Shown: positions 8,943-17,391, numbered from the stretch's first letter. The stretch is 64,000 nt of DNA from Clostridia bacterium (GCA_900770945.1 CAAGME010000006.1:1-64000); one strand, 5' to 3'. The notes: generated by a model not told the origin, from the sequence alone. Numbers and translations are program-made.

Positions 8943-9006
8943 TTTTAGGGCTCCTTTTTTTCGGGGCGACAATCTGCTTTTACGTAAAGCAAAAAGAACA
9001 AAAAAA

Positions 9007-9023
9007 CTCCGTTAAAAACGGAG
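9007..9023 (-). terminator. Regulatory terminator of the FMN riboswitch
   Basis: On the minus strand CTCCGTT, a 3-nt loop and AACGGAG are followed by TTTTTTTG. It lies between the FMN aptamer and ribU, the expected place for the expression platform. FMN binding should favour this hairpin and switch ribU off. Confidence 0.7.
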
Positions 9024-9050
9024 CGCAGAACAAAAAGACCTTTTATTCTT

Positions 9051-9156
9051 TTCTCGTCCGGACTGTACCGTCGGCTCGGGAATTTCACCCGCTCGGCGCA
9101 AAAATGCGTTCATAGGCTGTAACTATCGGTGTGGAATTTCACCACGCCCCAAAGAA
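9051..9156 (-). promoter_or_regulatory. FMN riboswitch (RFN element)
   Basis: Read on the minus strand, the stretch has the conserved RFN blocks in order: GGGGCGTGGTGAAATTCC, ACCGATAGTTACAGCC, GGGTGAAATTCCC, GAGCCGACGGTACAGTCC and GGACGAGAA. The element controls the riboflavin transporter gene about 110 bases downstream, together with the terminator at 9007-9023. Confidence 0.92.
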
Positions 9157-9347
9157 TGTATTTTATTTATACTTTCAGTATACCACCGTATAAAAAATAA
9201 AGCAAGTGTTTTTTGCGCTATATTAACAGTCGATTTTAACGGAATTTTAGTGCGACATGCACAAAGAGCGATACATGCGTCGGTCAAAGACTCAAAAATT
9301 GTCCATATCCCAAAACTCGTAAAGTTTTCAAATAATAGTAAATTTAA

Positions 9348-9376
9348 TTGCAAAAAATTCAAAAATAGGGTAAAAT
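9348..9376 (+). promoter_or_regulatory. Promoter of the Xre regulator
   Basis: TTGCAA (9348-9353), 17-bp spacer, TAAAAT (9371-9376), 42 bases before the start codon. The rest of the gap 8943-9417 is taken by the FMN riboswitch on the other strand. Confidence 0.6.
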
Positions 9377-9417
9377 AGATATACTAAAATAAAAATATCA
9401 AGAGGAGGTATGTTATT

Positions 9418-9804
9418 ATGTTCAGATTAAAAGAAATGCGCCTTGCCGCAGGGCTTAAAAGAAGCGAACTTGCGAAGAATCTCCGAATAAATCAGAATAC
9501 GCTTGCGAACTACGAAAACGAAACAAGAGAGGCTCCTTACGCTACTCTTATTCGTCTGGCTGATTATTTCGACGAGAGCGTCGATTATCTTCTCGGCGCG
9601 GATATGAAAGATTCCGCCGCTTCCGATTCCGTCGTTCCTCTTAAGTCCTATGTTCTTTCCAAGCAGGAAAAGGCTTTGATAGATACGTACAGAAGCCTTA
9701 ACGCCAAGGGAAAAGGTCGTATCTCGGAATATGCGGGAATGCTTAAAAACAGCGACGCTTTCGGCGAAAGCGTATCCGAAGAAGATAATTCGCCCGAACT
9801 TTAA
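9418..9804 (+). CDS. Xre-family helix-turn-helix regulator
   Basis: This is a 128-residue DNA-binding protein. Residues 1-62 form a Cro/C1-type HTH: MRLAAGLKRSELAKNLRINQNTLANYENETREAPYATL, ending in the common VDYLLGAD tail. The C-terminal half is hydrophilic, with a segment (LSKQEKALIDTYRSLNAKGKGRI) seen in many small Clostridial regulators. AGAGGAGG precedes the ATG. It is monocistronic, with its own promoter and terminator, and there is no toxin or phage gene next to it, so its targets are unknown. Confidence 0.88.
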   Translation: MFRLKEMRLAAGLKRSELAKNLRINQNTLANYENETREAPYATLIRLADYFDESVDYLLGADMKDSAASDSVVPLKSYVLSKQEKALIDTYRSLNAKGKGRISEYAGMLKNSDAFGESVSEEDNSPEL

Positions 9805-9824
9805 GAGTATAAACTTTTTTTACG

Positions 9825-9854
9825 CCGACGGCTTGTTCCGTCGGTTTCTTTATT
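9825..9854 (+). terminator. Intrinsic terminator of the Xre gene
   Basis: CCGACGG (9825-9831), a 6-nt loop, and CCGTCGG (9838-9844), followed by TTTCTTTATT. Confidence 0.8.
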
Positions 9855-9935
9855 ATCGGCAACGTTAAAAAAATTCGTTAATTTTAAAAGTTCTCCGCAA
9901 GTATTTTTTTCGCGCCGCAATCGACTTAGCGAGCG

Positions 9936-10448
9936 TTAAAGCACGTGGCAGATAAACGAAGCGAAGACCACCGAGAAAAAAGACGAAACGAGGCAAATTA
10001 CGGGCGGAGATAACGGTGATTTTTTACCGATTGCCGAGTAGTAGACGGCGGAAACGTAAAAGATTGTTTCGCCCGAACCGTAAACCACGCTCGCCACCCG
10101 ACCTATGTAGCTGTCCGCGCCGTAAAGCTTGAAAACGGAGTCGAGTACGCTCAGGCTCCCCGTGCCGGAAAAGGGCTTTATTATAACGAGCGGACCTATT
10201 TCTTTAGGAATACCCAAAAAGGAAAAAACGGGCGATAAAACGCGAAAGAGAAAAACGTTAAGCCCGCTTGCTTCCATTGCGGCGGAAGCGATGAGCATTG
10301 CGCAAATGTAGGGCAATAAGTCGATTAAAAGCGGTATCGCGCGTTTTGAGCCGTCTATAAAGGCGTTGAAAACGGGAACTTTTTTTATCGCCGCGTAAAT
10401 AAAGAGTAGGACGATGAGAACGGGGATAATGTAAACGGAAAAGTTCAT
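9936..10448 (-). CDS. spmB: Spore maturation protein B
   Basis: This membrane protein of 170 residues is the partner of SpmA in dehydrating the spore core. It has a nucleoside-recognition (Gate) type domain with motifs LPYICAMLIASAAMEASG, PLVIIKPFSGTGSLSVL and VVYGSGETIFYV typical of SpmB. Its start overlaps the spmA stop by 4 bases (ATGA), so the two are cotranslated. Together they show that the organism belongs to a spore-forming lineage. Confidence 0.92.
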   Translation of the reverse strand: MNFSVYIIPVLIVLLFIYAAIKKVPVFNAFIDGSKRAIPLLIDLLPYICAMLIASAAMEASGLNVFLFRVLSPVFSFLGIPKEIGPLVIIKPFSGTGSLSVLDSVFKLYGADSYIGRVASVVYGSGETIFYVSAVYYSAIGKKSPLSPPVICLVSSFFSVVFASFICHVL

Positions 10449-10987
10449 TTTCTTATAAAAATTTTAGTGAGAAGTATTCCCGAAAAAAGAGAAACAAGGG
10501 AAGAAAGAATAGTCGGCAAAACGATATCCCCCGGGGAAAGAGAACCATTTGCGAGTCGCAAAGAAATTACCGAAGTCGGAATGATTTGCAGAGATGTGGC
10601 GGCGATGACCGTTAAGAGAGCGCAAGCGGCGCGGTTGTTTAAAGCGTCGAGCTTTTTAATCGCCGAAATTCCGTGCGGAGTGGCAATGCCGCCCAAGCCC
10701 AAAAGGTTAGCTGAAAGGTTGATTGCGATGTCTTTTTCGGCGTCGCCGACTTCTCCGAACAAAAGTCCGACGGGCTTTTTTAAGAGTTTGGCGAGCTTTC
10801 CCGTCAGTCCGGTTTTTTCCGCAACTCCGAAAATACCCAGCCACAAAAGATAGATCGCGGCAAGGGAAAAAGCAAGCTTTAAGCTTTCCGTCGCGCCCGA
10901 AAAAAGCGCGGGGAGAAAAGCCGACGGATTTAAAAATATCAGAGTTATGCCCGAAAGAACAATGACGAAAAGAAAAATAGCGTTCAT
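10445..10987 (-). CDS. spmA: Spore maturation protein A
   Basis: This is a 180-residue membrane protein, the first gene of the spmAB pair. SpmA motifs include LWLGIFGVAEKTGL, INLSANLLGLGGIATPHGI and LLTVIAATSLQIIPTSVI. It acts in the developing spore, where SpmA and SpmB affect core water content and heat resistance. No ordinary sigma-A promoter stands out upstream. A forespore or mother-cell sigma factor is expected, but I could not assign a site convincingly. Confidence 0.92.
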   Translation of the reverse strand: MNAIFLFVIVLSGITLIFLNPSAFLPALFSGATESLKLAFSLAAIYLLWLGIFGVAEKTGLTGKLAKLLKKPVGLLFGEVGDAEKDIAINLSANLLGLGGIATPHGISAIKKLDALNNRAACALLTVIAATSLQIIPTSVISLRLANGSLSPGDIVLPTILSSLVSLFSGILLTKIFIRK

Positions 10988-11108
10988 GGCATATAATTAT
11001 GTATGAAAAACGCGCGTTATGTTTTACAATATCGAAAAAAAATGCTAAAATATTAAAATAACTATCGTTTAACTAAGTCGTTCGATAAAGGAGCGACGGG
11101 GAGAGGAT

Positions 11109-13112
11109 ATGGCAAAAGACACTTTTTACATTACGACGCCTATTTATTATCCGAGCGGAAACTGGCACATCGGCACTTGCTACACCACCGTGGTTTGCGA
11201 CGCTATTTCCCGCTTTTATCGCCTTACCGGCAAGGACGTGTTTTTTCTTACCGGCACCGACGAACACGGGCAGAAGATAGAGGCGAAAGCCGCTCAAGCG
11301 GGCGTTACGCCTAAGGAATTTATCGACCCGATAGTCGAAGACCTTAAAAACATCTGGGCTATGCTCGACGTTTCTTACGATAAGTTTATCCGCACGACGG
11401 ACGAATACCACGTCAAAGCCGTGCAGAAAATTTTCCGCAAGCTATACGAGCAGGGCGATATTTATAAATCTCGTTACGAGGGTTGGTACTGCACCGACTG
11501 CGAAAGCTTTTGGACAGAATCGCAATTAAAAGACGGCAAATGCCCCGATTGCGGCAGAGAAGTCCACACCGAAACGGAAGAAAGTTACTTCTTCCGCCTT
11601 TCCGCGTACGCCGACAAAATTCTAAAACTTTACGAGGACAACCCCGAATTTTTACAGCCCAAGTCGCGCGTGAACGAGATGATAAACAACTTCATCAAGC
11701 CGGGCTTACAGGATTTGTGCGTTTCGAGGAAGTCCGTCAAGTGGGGCATACCGGTAGATTTTGACGAAGAACAGACCGTTTACGTCTGGATAGACGCGCT
11801 CCCCAACTACATAACCGCGCTCGGATACATGAGCGACGACGATTCGCTTTTCAAAAAATTCTGGCCCGCCAACCTGCACATGATAGGCAAGGAAATAGTA
11901 AGATTCCACGCTATAATCTGGCCCGCCATAGTAATGGCTCTCGGTATCGACATGCCGAAAAAAGTTTACGGTCACGGCTGGCTCTTAATCGGCGGCGATA
12001 AGCTTTCAAAGAGCAAGCAGGACAAAGTCAAAACCGAACTCACCGACCCGAAGGAATTTGTCGCGAGGTACGGCAGCGACGCTTTAAGATACTATCTTTT
12101 GAGAGAAATTCCTTTCGGGAGCGACGGCGCGTACTCTAACGAAGCGTTTTTGCTGCGAATAAACGGCGATTTAAGTAACGACCTCGGCAATCTCGTTTCC
12201 CGCACCACGGCGATGATAAATCAATATTTTAACGGCGTTCTTCCCGCGGCGGGCGAAAAGGCGGCGATAGACGACGAGCTTATCGGCATTGCAAACGGAG
12301 TTTTCTATTCCGTCGAAAAAGCCGTGGAAGAAATAAACGTGCCTAAGGCTTTATCTGAAATTTTCCGCCTTGTTGGCAGGGCAAACAAATATATCGATGA
12401 AACAACGCCCTGGATTCTCGCCAAAGACGAAAGCAAAAAGAGCCGCCTTGCTACGGTTTTGTACAACCTTTCGGAATGCGTGAGAATAGCCGCGGTCAAC
12501 CTTTTGCCGTTTATCCCCAAAGCTCCCGTTAAAATTCTTTCGTGCTACGGCATAAACGCGGCGGATATAAAGGACATTGATACGGCTTCCCGCTTCGGCG
12601 TGCTTAAAGAGGGAACGGCAGTCGAAAAAAGCCAACCGATTTTCCCGAGAATAGACATAAAAAAGGAATTGAAAGCTATAGAAGAAATGATGGTCGAACG
12701 CCATAAAGAAGCGGAAAAACAAAAACGCAAAGAGGAAAAGCAAGCAAAAAATGAAGAAAAAACCGAAAAGACTTGCAATGACGTAACCGAGGAGATAGAT
12801 ATCGACGAGTTTTTCAAAACCGACTTGCGCGTTGCGGAAGTTCTCACTTGCGAAAAGGTCGTTAAATCCAAAAAACTTCTGTTATTCACGCTCGACTTAG
12901 GCGAAGAAGTGCGTACGGTCGTGAGCGGCATAGCGCAGTACTATACGCCGGAAGAGCTTATCGGCACAAAGGTCGTGCTGGTCGCTAACCTTAAACCGGC
13001 AAAACTTTGCGGAATAGAAAGTCAGGGAATGATACTTTGCTCGGACGACGGCGACGGAGTAAGGCTCGTTCGCCCCGACAAGGACGCGGTCAAAGGCTCG
13101 CGCATAAGATAA
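11109..13112 (+). CDS. metG: Methionyl-tRNA synthetase with C-terminal tRNA-binding domain
   Basis: It charges tRNA-Met in the cytoplasm. Of 667 residues, the class I signature HIG is at 20-22 and the KMSKS-like loop is KLSKSK (about 297-302). A zinc knuckle (CTDCESFW...CPDCG) lies in the connective peptide. A Lys/Glu-rich linker (about 510-560) leads to an EMAP-II/Trbp111-like OB domain (IDEFFKTDLRVAEVL... SQGMILCSDDGD), which promotes dimerisation. Length and domain order match the bacterial long form. GGGGAGAGGAT precedes the ATG. The tatD gene starts within its stop codon. Confidence 0.96.
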   Translation: MAKDTFYITTPIYYPSGNWHIGTCYTTVVCDAISRFYRLTGKDVFFLTGTDEHGQKIEAKAAQAGVTPKEFIDPIVEDLKNIWAMLDVSYDKFIRTTDEYHVKAVQKIFRKLYEQGDIYKSRYEGWYCTDCESFWTESQLKDGKCPDCGREVHTETEESYFFRLSAYADKILKLYEDNPEFLQPKSRVNEMINNFIKPGLQDLCVSRKSVKWGIPVDFDEEQTVYVWIDALPNYITALGYMSDDDSLFKKFWPANLHMIGKEIVRFHAIIWPAIVMALGIDMPKKVYGHGWLLIGGDKLSKSKQDKVKTELTDPKEFVARYGSDALRYYLLREIPFGSDGAYSNEAFLLRINGDLSNDLGNLVSRTTAMINQYFNGVLPAAGEKAAIDDELIGIANGVFYSVEKAVEEINVPKALSEIFRLVGRANKYIDETTPWILAKDESKKSRLATVLYNLSECVRIAAVNLLPFIPKAPVKILSCYGINAADIKDIDTASRFGVLKEGTAVEKSQPIFPRIDIKKELKAIEEMMVERHKEAEKQKRKEEKQAKNEEKTEKTCNDVTEEIDIDEFFKTDLRVAEVLTCEKVVKSKKLLLFTLDLGEEVRTVVSGIAQYYTPEELIGTKVVLVANLKPAKLCGIESQGMILCSDDGDGVRLVRPDKDAVKGSRIR

Positions 13113-13873
13113 TGATTATCGATACTCACACACACCTTTCGGACCCGCGGTATTCAAACGTTCTCGAAACGTTATCGGCTTTCAAGGCGTTCGGCGGCGA
13201 ACTTATAATAGACGTGGGGTTTGACAAGGACAGCAGCTTAAAGGCAGCGGAACTTGCAAAGGACTTTAGCGATGTTTATTTTGCTGCCGGGTTCCACCCG
13301 TCGGAAGAAGCAAAAAACAACGATTACGAAGTTATAGAGGGACTTTTGGACGGCGAAAAATGCGTTGCGGTAGGCGAAATCGGGCTTGATTATCATTATC
13401 GCGGCTTTGACAAAACGCGGCAAAGAGAGCTTTTCGAAAGGCAAATATTGCTTGCGTACAAAAAGGGCTTGCCTTTTATCGTTCACTCCCGCGACGCTTC
13501 CGCCGATATGCTCGAAGCTCTTTCCGACAACAAAAATTATCTCGGCAAAGGATTTTTGATGCACTGTTACAGCGAAAGCAAGGAGCAAGCTATGCGCTAT
13601 CTCGATTTAGGCGCGTATTTTGCGTTCGGCGGCGCGATAACGTTTAAAAACGCAAAAAAGGACGATGTCGTCAAGGCATTGCCCGTGGACAGAATTATGG
13701 CGGAAACCGACTGCCCGTATATGACGCCCGAGCCTTTCAGAGGCGAAATTAACGAGCCGCAGAACGTTATATACGTTTACCGCAAGCTTTCCGAAATTCT
13801 CGATTTCGACATAGAAGAGCTTTCGGATATAATCCGCGGTAATGTGAAAAGGCTGTTTGCAAAGTTGCCCTAA
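13112..13873 (+). CDS. tatD: TatD-family metal-dependent nuclease
   Basis: This is a 253-residue TIM-barrel hydrolase with probable 3'-5' DNase activity in repair. The metal ligands are visible: DTHTHL (4-9), GEIGLDYHY, HSRDA and MHCYSE, and AETDCPYMTP. The ATG overlaps the metG stop (TAATG), and I prefer it to upstream in-frame starts because the protein then begins directly at MIIDTHTHL, the family's usual N-terminus. The metG-tatD-rsmA neighbourhood is common in Firmicutes. Confidence 0.94.
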   Translation: MIIDTHTHLSDPRYSNVLETLSAFKAFGGELIIDVGFDKDSSLKAAELAKDFSDVYFAAGFHPSEEAKNNDYEVIEGLLDGEKCVAVGEIGLDYHYRGFDKTRQRELFERQILLAYKKGLPFIVHSRDASADMLEALSDNKNYLGKGFLMHCYSESKEQAMRYLDLGAYFAFGGAITFKNAKKDDVVKALPVDRIMAETDCPYMTPEPFRGEINEPQNVIYVYRKLSEILDFDIEELSDIIRGNVKRLFAKLP

Positions 13874-14221
13874 CGCCATATAGCGGCACATTTTGCCACT
13901 GCGTGCGCCGTCGACCGTTAGTTACGTACGTTTTAGTACGCGCCTATCGGTCTCCGTCACCGGCTGTGTCAAACTGCACCACTCTCCGCCGTTAGGAAAG
14001 TTGAAAGTTGCCATAACGCCGCAAAAGCGGCACATTTTGCCACTGCGTGCGTACAAAATCGACAGTTGAAAGTTGATAGTTGAAAGGTGAAATATGCGTG
14101 CAAGGCACGCTCGATATTTGCCGTAAACGGCAATCGATATGCCGCTTTTCAAGCGGTCGATATTTGCCACAAGTGGCAATCGATATGCGTGCGAAGCACG
14201 CGAAGTTTTCATAGGGAATAA
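13874..14221. repeat. Intergenic repeats: a duplicated segment and an array of five mini-hairpins
   Basis: Two copies of AGCGGCACATTTTGCCACTG, each followed by CGTGCG, lie at about 13880-13906 and 14025-14051. From 14096 to 14201 there is a regular array: GCGTGCAAGGCACGC, TTGCCGTAAACGGCAA, GCCGCTTTTCAAGCGG, TTGCCACAAGTGGCAA and GCGTGCGAAGCACGC. Each is separated from the next by exactly the 7 bases TCGATAT. The arms differ but stay self-complementary. No gene is seen in the gap. The array ends about 18 bases before rsmA and may form part of its leader. Confidence 0.8.
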
Positions 14222-15058
14222 ATGGAATTAAAGAAAATCATACGCGAAAGCGGGTTTAAGTTCAACAAACACTTCGGTCAAAACTTCATAGAAAGCGAAA
14301 TTCTTTTGGAAAAAATCGTAGAGCTTTCCGGCGTTACGGAAAAAGATAAAGTCGTCGAAATAGGCGTGGGCGGCGGAACGCTTACGCGCGCCCTGAGCGA
14401 AAAGGCGAAATTCGTTTACGGTTTTGAAATCGACAAAAATCTTCAACCGGTATTGCAAAAGTCGCTTGCGGGAGTTGAAAACGTCGAAATAATTTTCAAG
14501 GACTTTATGAAAGAAAACCTTTCGGAACTTGAAAAAGAGATAGGCGAGGAGTACGTTGTCGTGGCAAACCTTCCTTACTACATAACTTCGCCGATAGTCA
14601 TGCGGTTTATCGAAGAAGCGAAATTTTGCCGAAGAATAGTCGTAATGGTGCAAAGGGAAGTTGCGTTTCGTTTTTGCGCCCGACCGGCTACCGCCGATTA
14701 CGGGGCGATAACCGCGGCGATAGGATTGTGGGGCGACGCCGCGATAATTTTAGACGTTGACAGAACAAACTTTTACCCGCAACCGAACGTCGATTCCGCG
14801 GTCGTGCGAATAGATAAGTTTTACGAGGACAGAGGCGTAATCGACAAAAAAGTCTATCGCGACATAGTGCGTATCGCATTTTCTTCTCGCAGAAAAACGC
14901 TTGTCAACAATATGATGAATTACTTGAAGATAAGCCGCGAAAAAGCCGAAAACATCCTGAAAGAAAGCGGTATAGATATTTCCGTGCGCGGCGAAACGCT
15001 TTCCGTCGGAGATTTTACTCGCCTTGCAAACGCGTGTAAAAAGGAAAACGTGCTTTAA
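14222..15058 (+). CDS. rsmA: 16S rRNA (adenine1518-N6/adenine1519-N6)-dimethyltransferase
   Basis: This enzyme (KsgA) dimethylates two adenines in the last 16S helix during small-subunit assembly. The 278-residue protein has the KHFGQNFI N-terminal motif, SAM motif I VVEIGVGGGTLTRAL, the acidic GFEIDKNL and the catalytic NLPYYITSPI (about 114-123). The C-terminal substrate lobe holds AFSSRRKTLVNNM. Length is normal. It is separated from tatD by 348 bases of repeats, which suggests it is not simply read through from the upstream genes. Confidence 0.95.
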   Translation: MELKKIIRESGFKFNKHFGQNFIESEILLEKIVELSGVTEKDKVVEIGVGGGTLTRALSEKAKFVYGFEIDKNLQPVLQKSLAGVENVEIIFKDFMKENLSELEKEIGEEYVVVANLPYYITSPIVMRFIEEAKFCRRIVVMVQREVAFRFCARPATADYGAITAAIGLWGDAAIILDVDRTNFYPQPNVDSAVVRIDKFYEDRGVIDKKVYRDIVRIAFSSRRKTLVNNMMNYLKISREKAENILKESGIDISVRGETLSVGDFTRLANACKKENVL

Positions 15059-15095
15059 CGGAGTTTTGTATAATATAAATACGAAATGCAGAGTT

Positions 15096-15192
15096 AATCG
15101 ACTTATAGCGTGGCTTTCGATAAAAAACGAGCGAAAAACAAAGCATATTACAATCGAAAAGTGACAAAATATAAAACGAACGGCATATATTA
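15096..15192 (+). promoter_or_regulatory. Region upstream of the Cys-rich gene: repeat motif and possible sporulation promoter
   Basis: AATCGACTTATAG (15096-15108) is a copy of the motif scattered through the window. CATATATTA at 15184-15192 fits the sigma-K -10 pattern CATANNNTA, with an AC about 18 bases upstream. The match is short and could be chance. Confidence 0.25.
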
Positions 15193-15218
15193 TAGCGGAA
15201 GGAATTCAGGAGGTAAAT

Positions 15219-15866
15219 ATGTCGTTCTTTTCTAATTTCAGCTCGGACAGATGCCCGTGTCAGATGACGGGCAATCCTCTGAACGGGCTTTGCGAAAAGG
15301 TTTGCGTAGAAGTCAAAAAGGTCTTTGACGCGTGCATGAAGCAGACTCAGGAGGACGGAGTGGTGCTTAACCTTACGGGCAACGTTCCCGCGAACCCTAC
15401 ATACCCTTTGACTTTTATCAGCGCGAGGAGCGTTTCGACTACGGGCGTTTTGCAGAACGTGCAGGTAGACAGACTTGCGGACAGACCTAACTTTGCAAGG
15501 GTTCAGGTGACTGTCGGCATACCCGTCGAAGTTTTGTACGTGGATGCGGCGAACGTCGAGGGCAAAGGATATTCCACCATCACCGTGACGGAGGACGTAA
15601 TTTTGTTCGTACCCGAGCCGTCGGTTATACCGTACAACGCGGAAGCCGTCGTTTCGCTCATTTCGACCGAAGGCGCGTATACCGCGGAAAACACCTTTAC
15701 GGTTACTTGCTGCACGACCACTATTTTGAAAATAGTTATGCCCGTTCAGCTGCTCGTTCCCTCTTACGGTTACTGCAACATTCCGCCGTGTCAGGACTAC
15801 TCGCAAGAAGTTTGCGCGGGGTTTTTCGAATTGCCGCTTTTCCCGAACAACGCCACGAACAATTAG
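15219..15866 (+). CDS. Cys-rich protein of unknown function, possibly a spore coat protein
   Basis: I do not recognise a characterised family. The 215-residue protein has no signal peptide. Cysteines cluster at the N-terminus (DRCPCQMTGNPLNGLCEKVCVEVKKVFDACMKQ) and at the C-terminus (TCCTTT, YGYCNIPPCQDYSQEVCAG). In between is a beta-rich region, with LYVDAANVEGKGYSTITVTEDVILFVP. Small, Cys-rich, signal-less beta proteins are common among Clostridial spore coat proteins, and the organism carries spmAB. A possible sigma-K-like -10 lies upstream. The role is inferred only. The ribosome site AGGAGG is strong. A T-rich terminator follows. Confidence 0.75.
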   Translation: MSFFSNFSSDRCPCQMTGNPLNGLCEKVCVEVKKVFDACMKQTQEDGVVLNLTGNVPANPTYPLTFISARSVSTTGVLQNVQVDRLADRPNFARVQVTVGIPVEVLYVDAANVEGKGYSTITVTEDVILFVPEPSVIPYNAEAVVSLISTEGAYTAENTFTVTCCTTTILKIVMPVQLLVPSYGYCNIPPCQDYSQEVCAGFFELPLFPNNATNN

Positions 15867-15884
15867 CTTTATTAAAAACCGAAA

Positions 15885-15921
15885 TCCCGTCGTCTTTTTG
15901 CTCGGCGGGATTTTTTTGCTT
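15885..15921 (+). terminator. Intrinsic terminator, copy 1 of a 37-bp direct repeat
   Basis: TCCCGTCG / CGGCGGGA stem followed by seven Ts. It ends the Cys-rich gene. The same 37 bases recur without a mismatch at 17192-17228, on the far side of the BRO-N gene. Confidence 0.85.
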
Positions 15922-15978
15922 AAGAGAAGTGAAACTTGAACAACGGCAAATAATTTGGCATTAAGAGAGTAAAAGACG

Positions 15979-16173
15979 TTGAAAAAACGGAAGAAAAATG
16001 GTATAATAAGCTCGAAACGCGACAAAACAAGATTTTGTCAGCAACTATCGTTGCCTGCGGCTTTACTATTGCAAATCCGCCGTTTCTGTTGAAATAGGTC
16101 GCGAAAAAGTCCTTGCAAGCAAACTTTTTCGCTTGTATTATGGAAATAATCTAACGATAAAAGGAAAAATCGT
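15979..16173 (+). promoter_or_regulatory. Promoter and structured leader of the BRO-N/DinD-like gene
   Basis: TTGAAA (15979-15984), 17-bp spacer, TATAAT (16002-16007). The leader of about 160 bases contains two hairpins: GACAAAA/TTTTGTC (16021-16027 with 16033-16039) and GCGAAAAAGT/ACTTTTTCGC (16101-16110 with 16123-16132). I saw no clear LexA box and no riboswitch class that I recognise. Confidence 0.6.
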
Positions 16174-17022
16174 ATGGAAAACAAAATCAAGATTTTTGAG
16201 AACAAAAAAGTCCGCACGGCGTGGAATGCAGACCAAGAAGAATGGTATTTTTCTGTGGTGGACGTAGTTGCTGTTTTAACGGATAGCGCAGATCCGAATA
16301 ATTATTGGAAAGTCTTAAAGAACCGTTTGAAAAAAGAAGGAAGCGAGTTGGTTACAAATTGTAACCGACTGAAGCTTCGTTCCCCGAAAGACGGAAAAAC
16401 TTATAATACGGACGTACTTGATACGAAAGGCGTTTTGCGGCTTGTGCAGTCCATTCCGTCGCCGAAAGCAGAACCGTTCAAAATGTGGCTTGCGCAAGTG
16501 GGTAGCGAAAGACTTGACGAAATAGCAGATCCCGAAAAGGCGATTCTTCGCGGCGCGGATTTTTACCGAGCGAAAGGCTATACGGAAGGTTGGATCAATC
16601 AGCGGCTTCAGACGATAGAAATGCGCAAAAAACTTACCGATGAATGGAAAGAACGCGGCGTAAAAGAAGGCATAGAATACGCAATACTCACCGATGAAAT
16701 GACGAAAGCGTGGAGCGGTATGACTGTTAAAGAGTATAAAGAACTCAAAGGGTTGAAAAAAGAAAATCTGCGCGACAATATGACGGATATCGAACTTGTT
16801 TTGAATATGCTTGCAGAAGTTACGACAACAACGCTTTCAAAGAAAGAACAACCGGAAACGTTTGCCGAAAACCGTTCCGTAGCAAAACGCGGCGGCAAAT
16901 TTGCAGGCGATACCCGTAAACGATTTGAAGAAGAAATCGGCGGGAAAGTCATATCTCCGCTTAATGCAAGCGACAAGTCCGCGCTTGAAACAAAGAAAGA
17001 TAACGATGAAAATAAAGGCTGA
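16174..17022 (+). CDS. BRO-N domain / DNA-damage-inducible protein D-like
   Basis: This is a 282-residue protein. Residues 1-120 form a BRO-N/phage antirepressor-type DNA-binding domain (VRTAWNADQEEWYFSVVDVVAVLTDSADPNNYWKVLKNRL ... LLDTKGVLRLVQSIPSPKAEPFKMWLAQVG-like). The rest (ILRGADFYRAKGYTEGWINQRLQTIEMRKKLTDEWKERG ... SGMTVKEYKELKGLKKENLRDNMTD) resembles DinD. The DinD family includes an SOS-induced protein that restrains RecA filaments; whether that holds here is unknown. It stands alone, with its own promoter, between two copies of a 37-bp direct repeat, which suggests insertion as a unit. A hydrophilic Lys-rich tail follows. Confidence 0.82.
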   Translation: MENKIKIFENKKVRTAWNADQEEWYFSVVDVVAVLTDSADPNNYWKVLKNRLKKEGSELVTNCNRLKLRSPKDGKTYNTDVLDTKGVLRLVQSIPSPKAEPFKMWLAQVGSERLDEIADPEKAILRGADFYRAKGYTEGWINQRLQTIEMRKKLTDEWKERGVKEGIEYAILTDEMTKAWSGMTVKEYKELKGLKKENLRDNMTDIELVLNMLAEVTTTTLSKKEQPETFAENRSVAKRGGKFAGDTRKRFEEEIGGKVISPLNASDKSALETKKDNDENKG

Positions 17023-17191
17023 TTATAAAAATCAAGAAGAAAATTCGGATATAAACAACCGAATATAGAAACGCCGGGAAGGCTCGCGAAAAACGTGCGG
17101 CTTCTCGGCGTTTTGTCGTGTAAAATACAGTAAAAACAAATAATTGAAAGGAGTTTTCGACAGAAAGCTTCAAATTTCATTTACAAACCTT

Positions 17192-17228
17192 TCCCGTCGT
17201 CTTTTTGCTCGGCGGGATTTTTTTGCTT
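17192..17228 (+). terminator. Intrinsic terminator, copy 2 of the 37-bp direct repeat
   Basis: Identical to 15885-15921. It lies 170 bases after the BRO-N stop and ends the element. The remainder of the gap 17023-17391 holds only the promoter at 17271-17299 and a weak hairpin around 17070-17112. Confidence 0.85.
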
Positions 17229-17270
17229 GTAAGATTTTATTTACAGAATTGCAATCGGGTTGAAAGTTAC

Positions 17271-17299
17271 TTGCAAGTTGCGCGTGAAAATGGTATAAT
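17271..17299 (+). promoter_or_regulatory. Promoter of the cation/proton antiporter gene
   Basis: TTGCAA (17271-17276), 17-bp spacer, TATAAT (17294-17299). Confidence 0.65.
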
Positions 17300-17391
17300 A
17301 CAGAAGTTTTAAGATGAATGAAGTATAAGCGCGCGATATAAGAGTTGAGCCTTGTAAAAGCCGGGTTCCGCGCGAGAAGGAGTTTTAACAA

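Noticed and set aside
14096..14201. Hairpin array as a CRISPR
   Set aside because: The constant part is only 7 bases and the variable parts are palindromes; no cas genes are nearby.
15015..16025. 336-codon minus-strand frame
   Set aside because: It covers the end of rsmA, the Cys-rich gene and a terminator; its sequence has no family resemblance and no start signal.
16010..16173. Structured leader of the BRO-N gene as a riboswitch
   Set aside because: Two hairpins are clear, but no conserved aptamer blocks of a class I know were found and there is no terminator or sequestered ribosome site.
15885..17228. BRO-N element as a prophage or insertion sequence
   Set aside because: There is no integrase, transposase or structural gene, and the flanking repeat is a terminator; recorded instead as a possible insertion scar.
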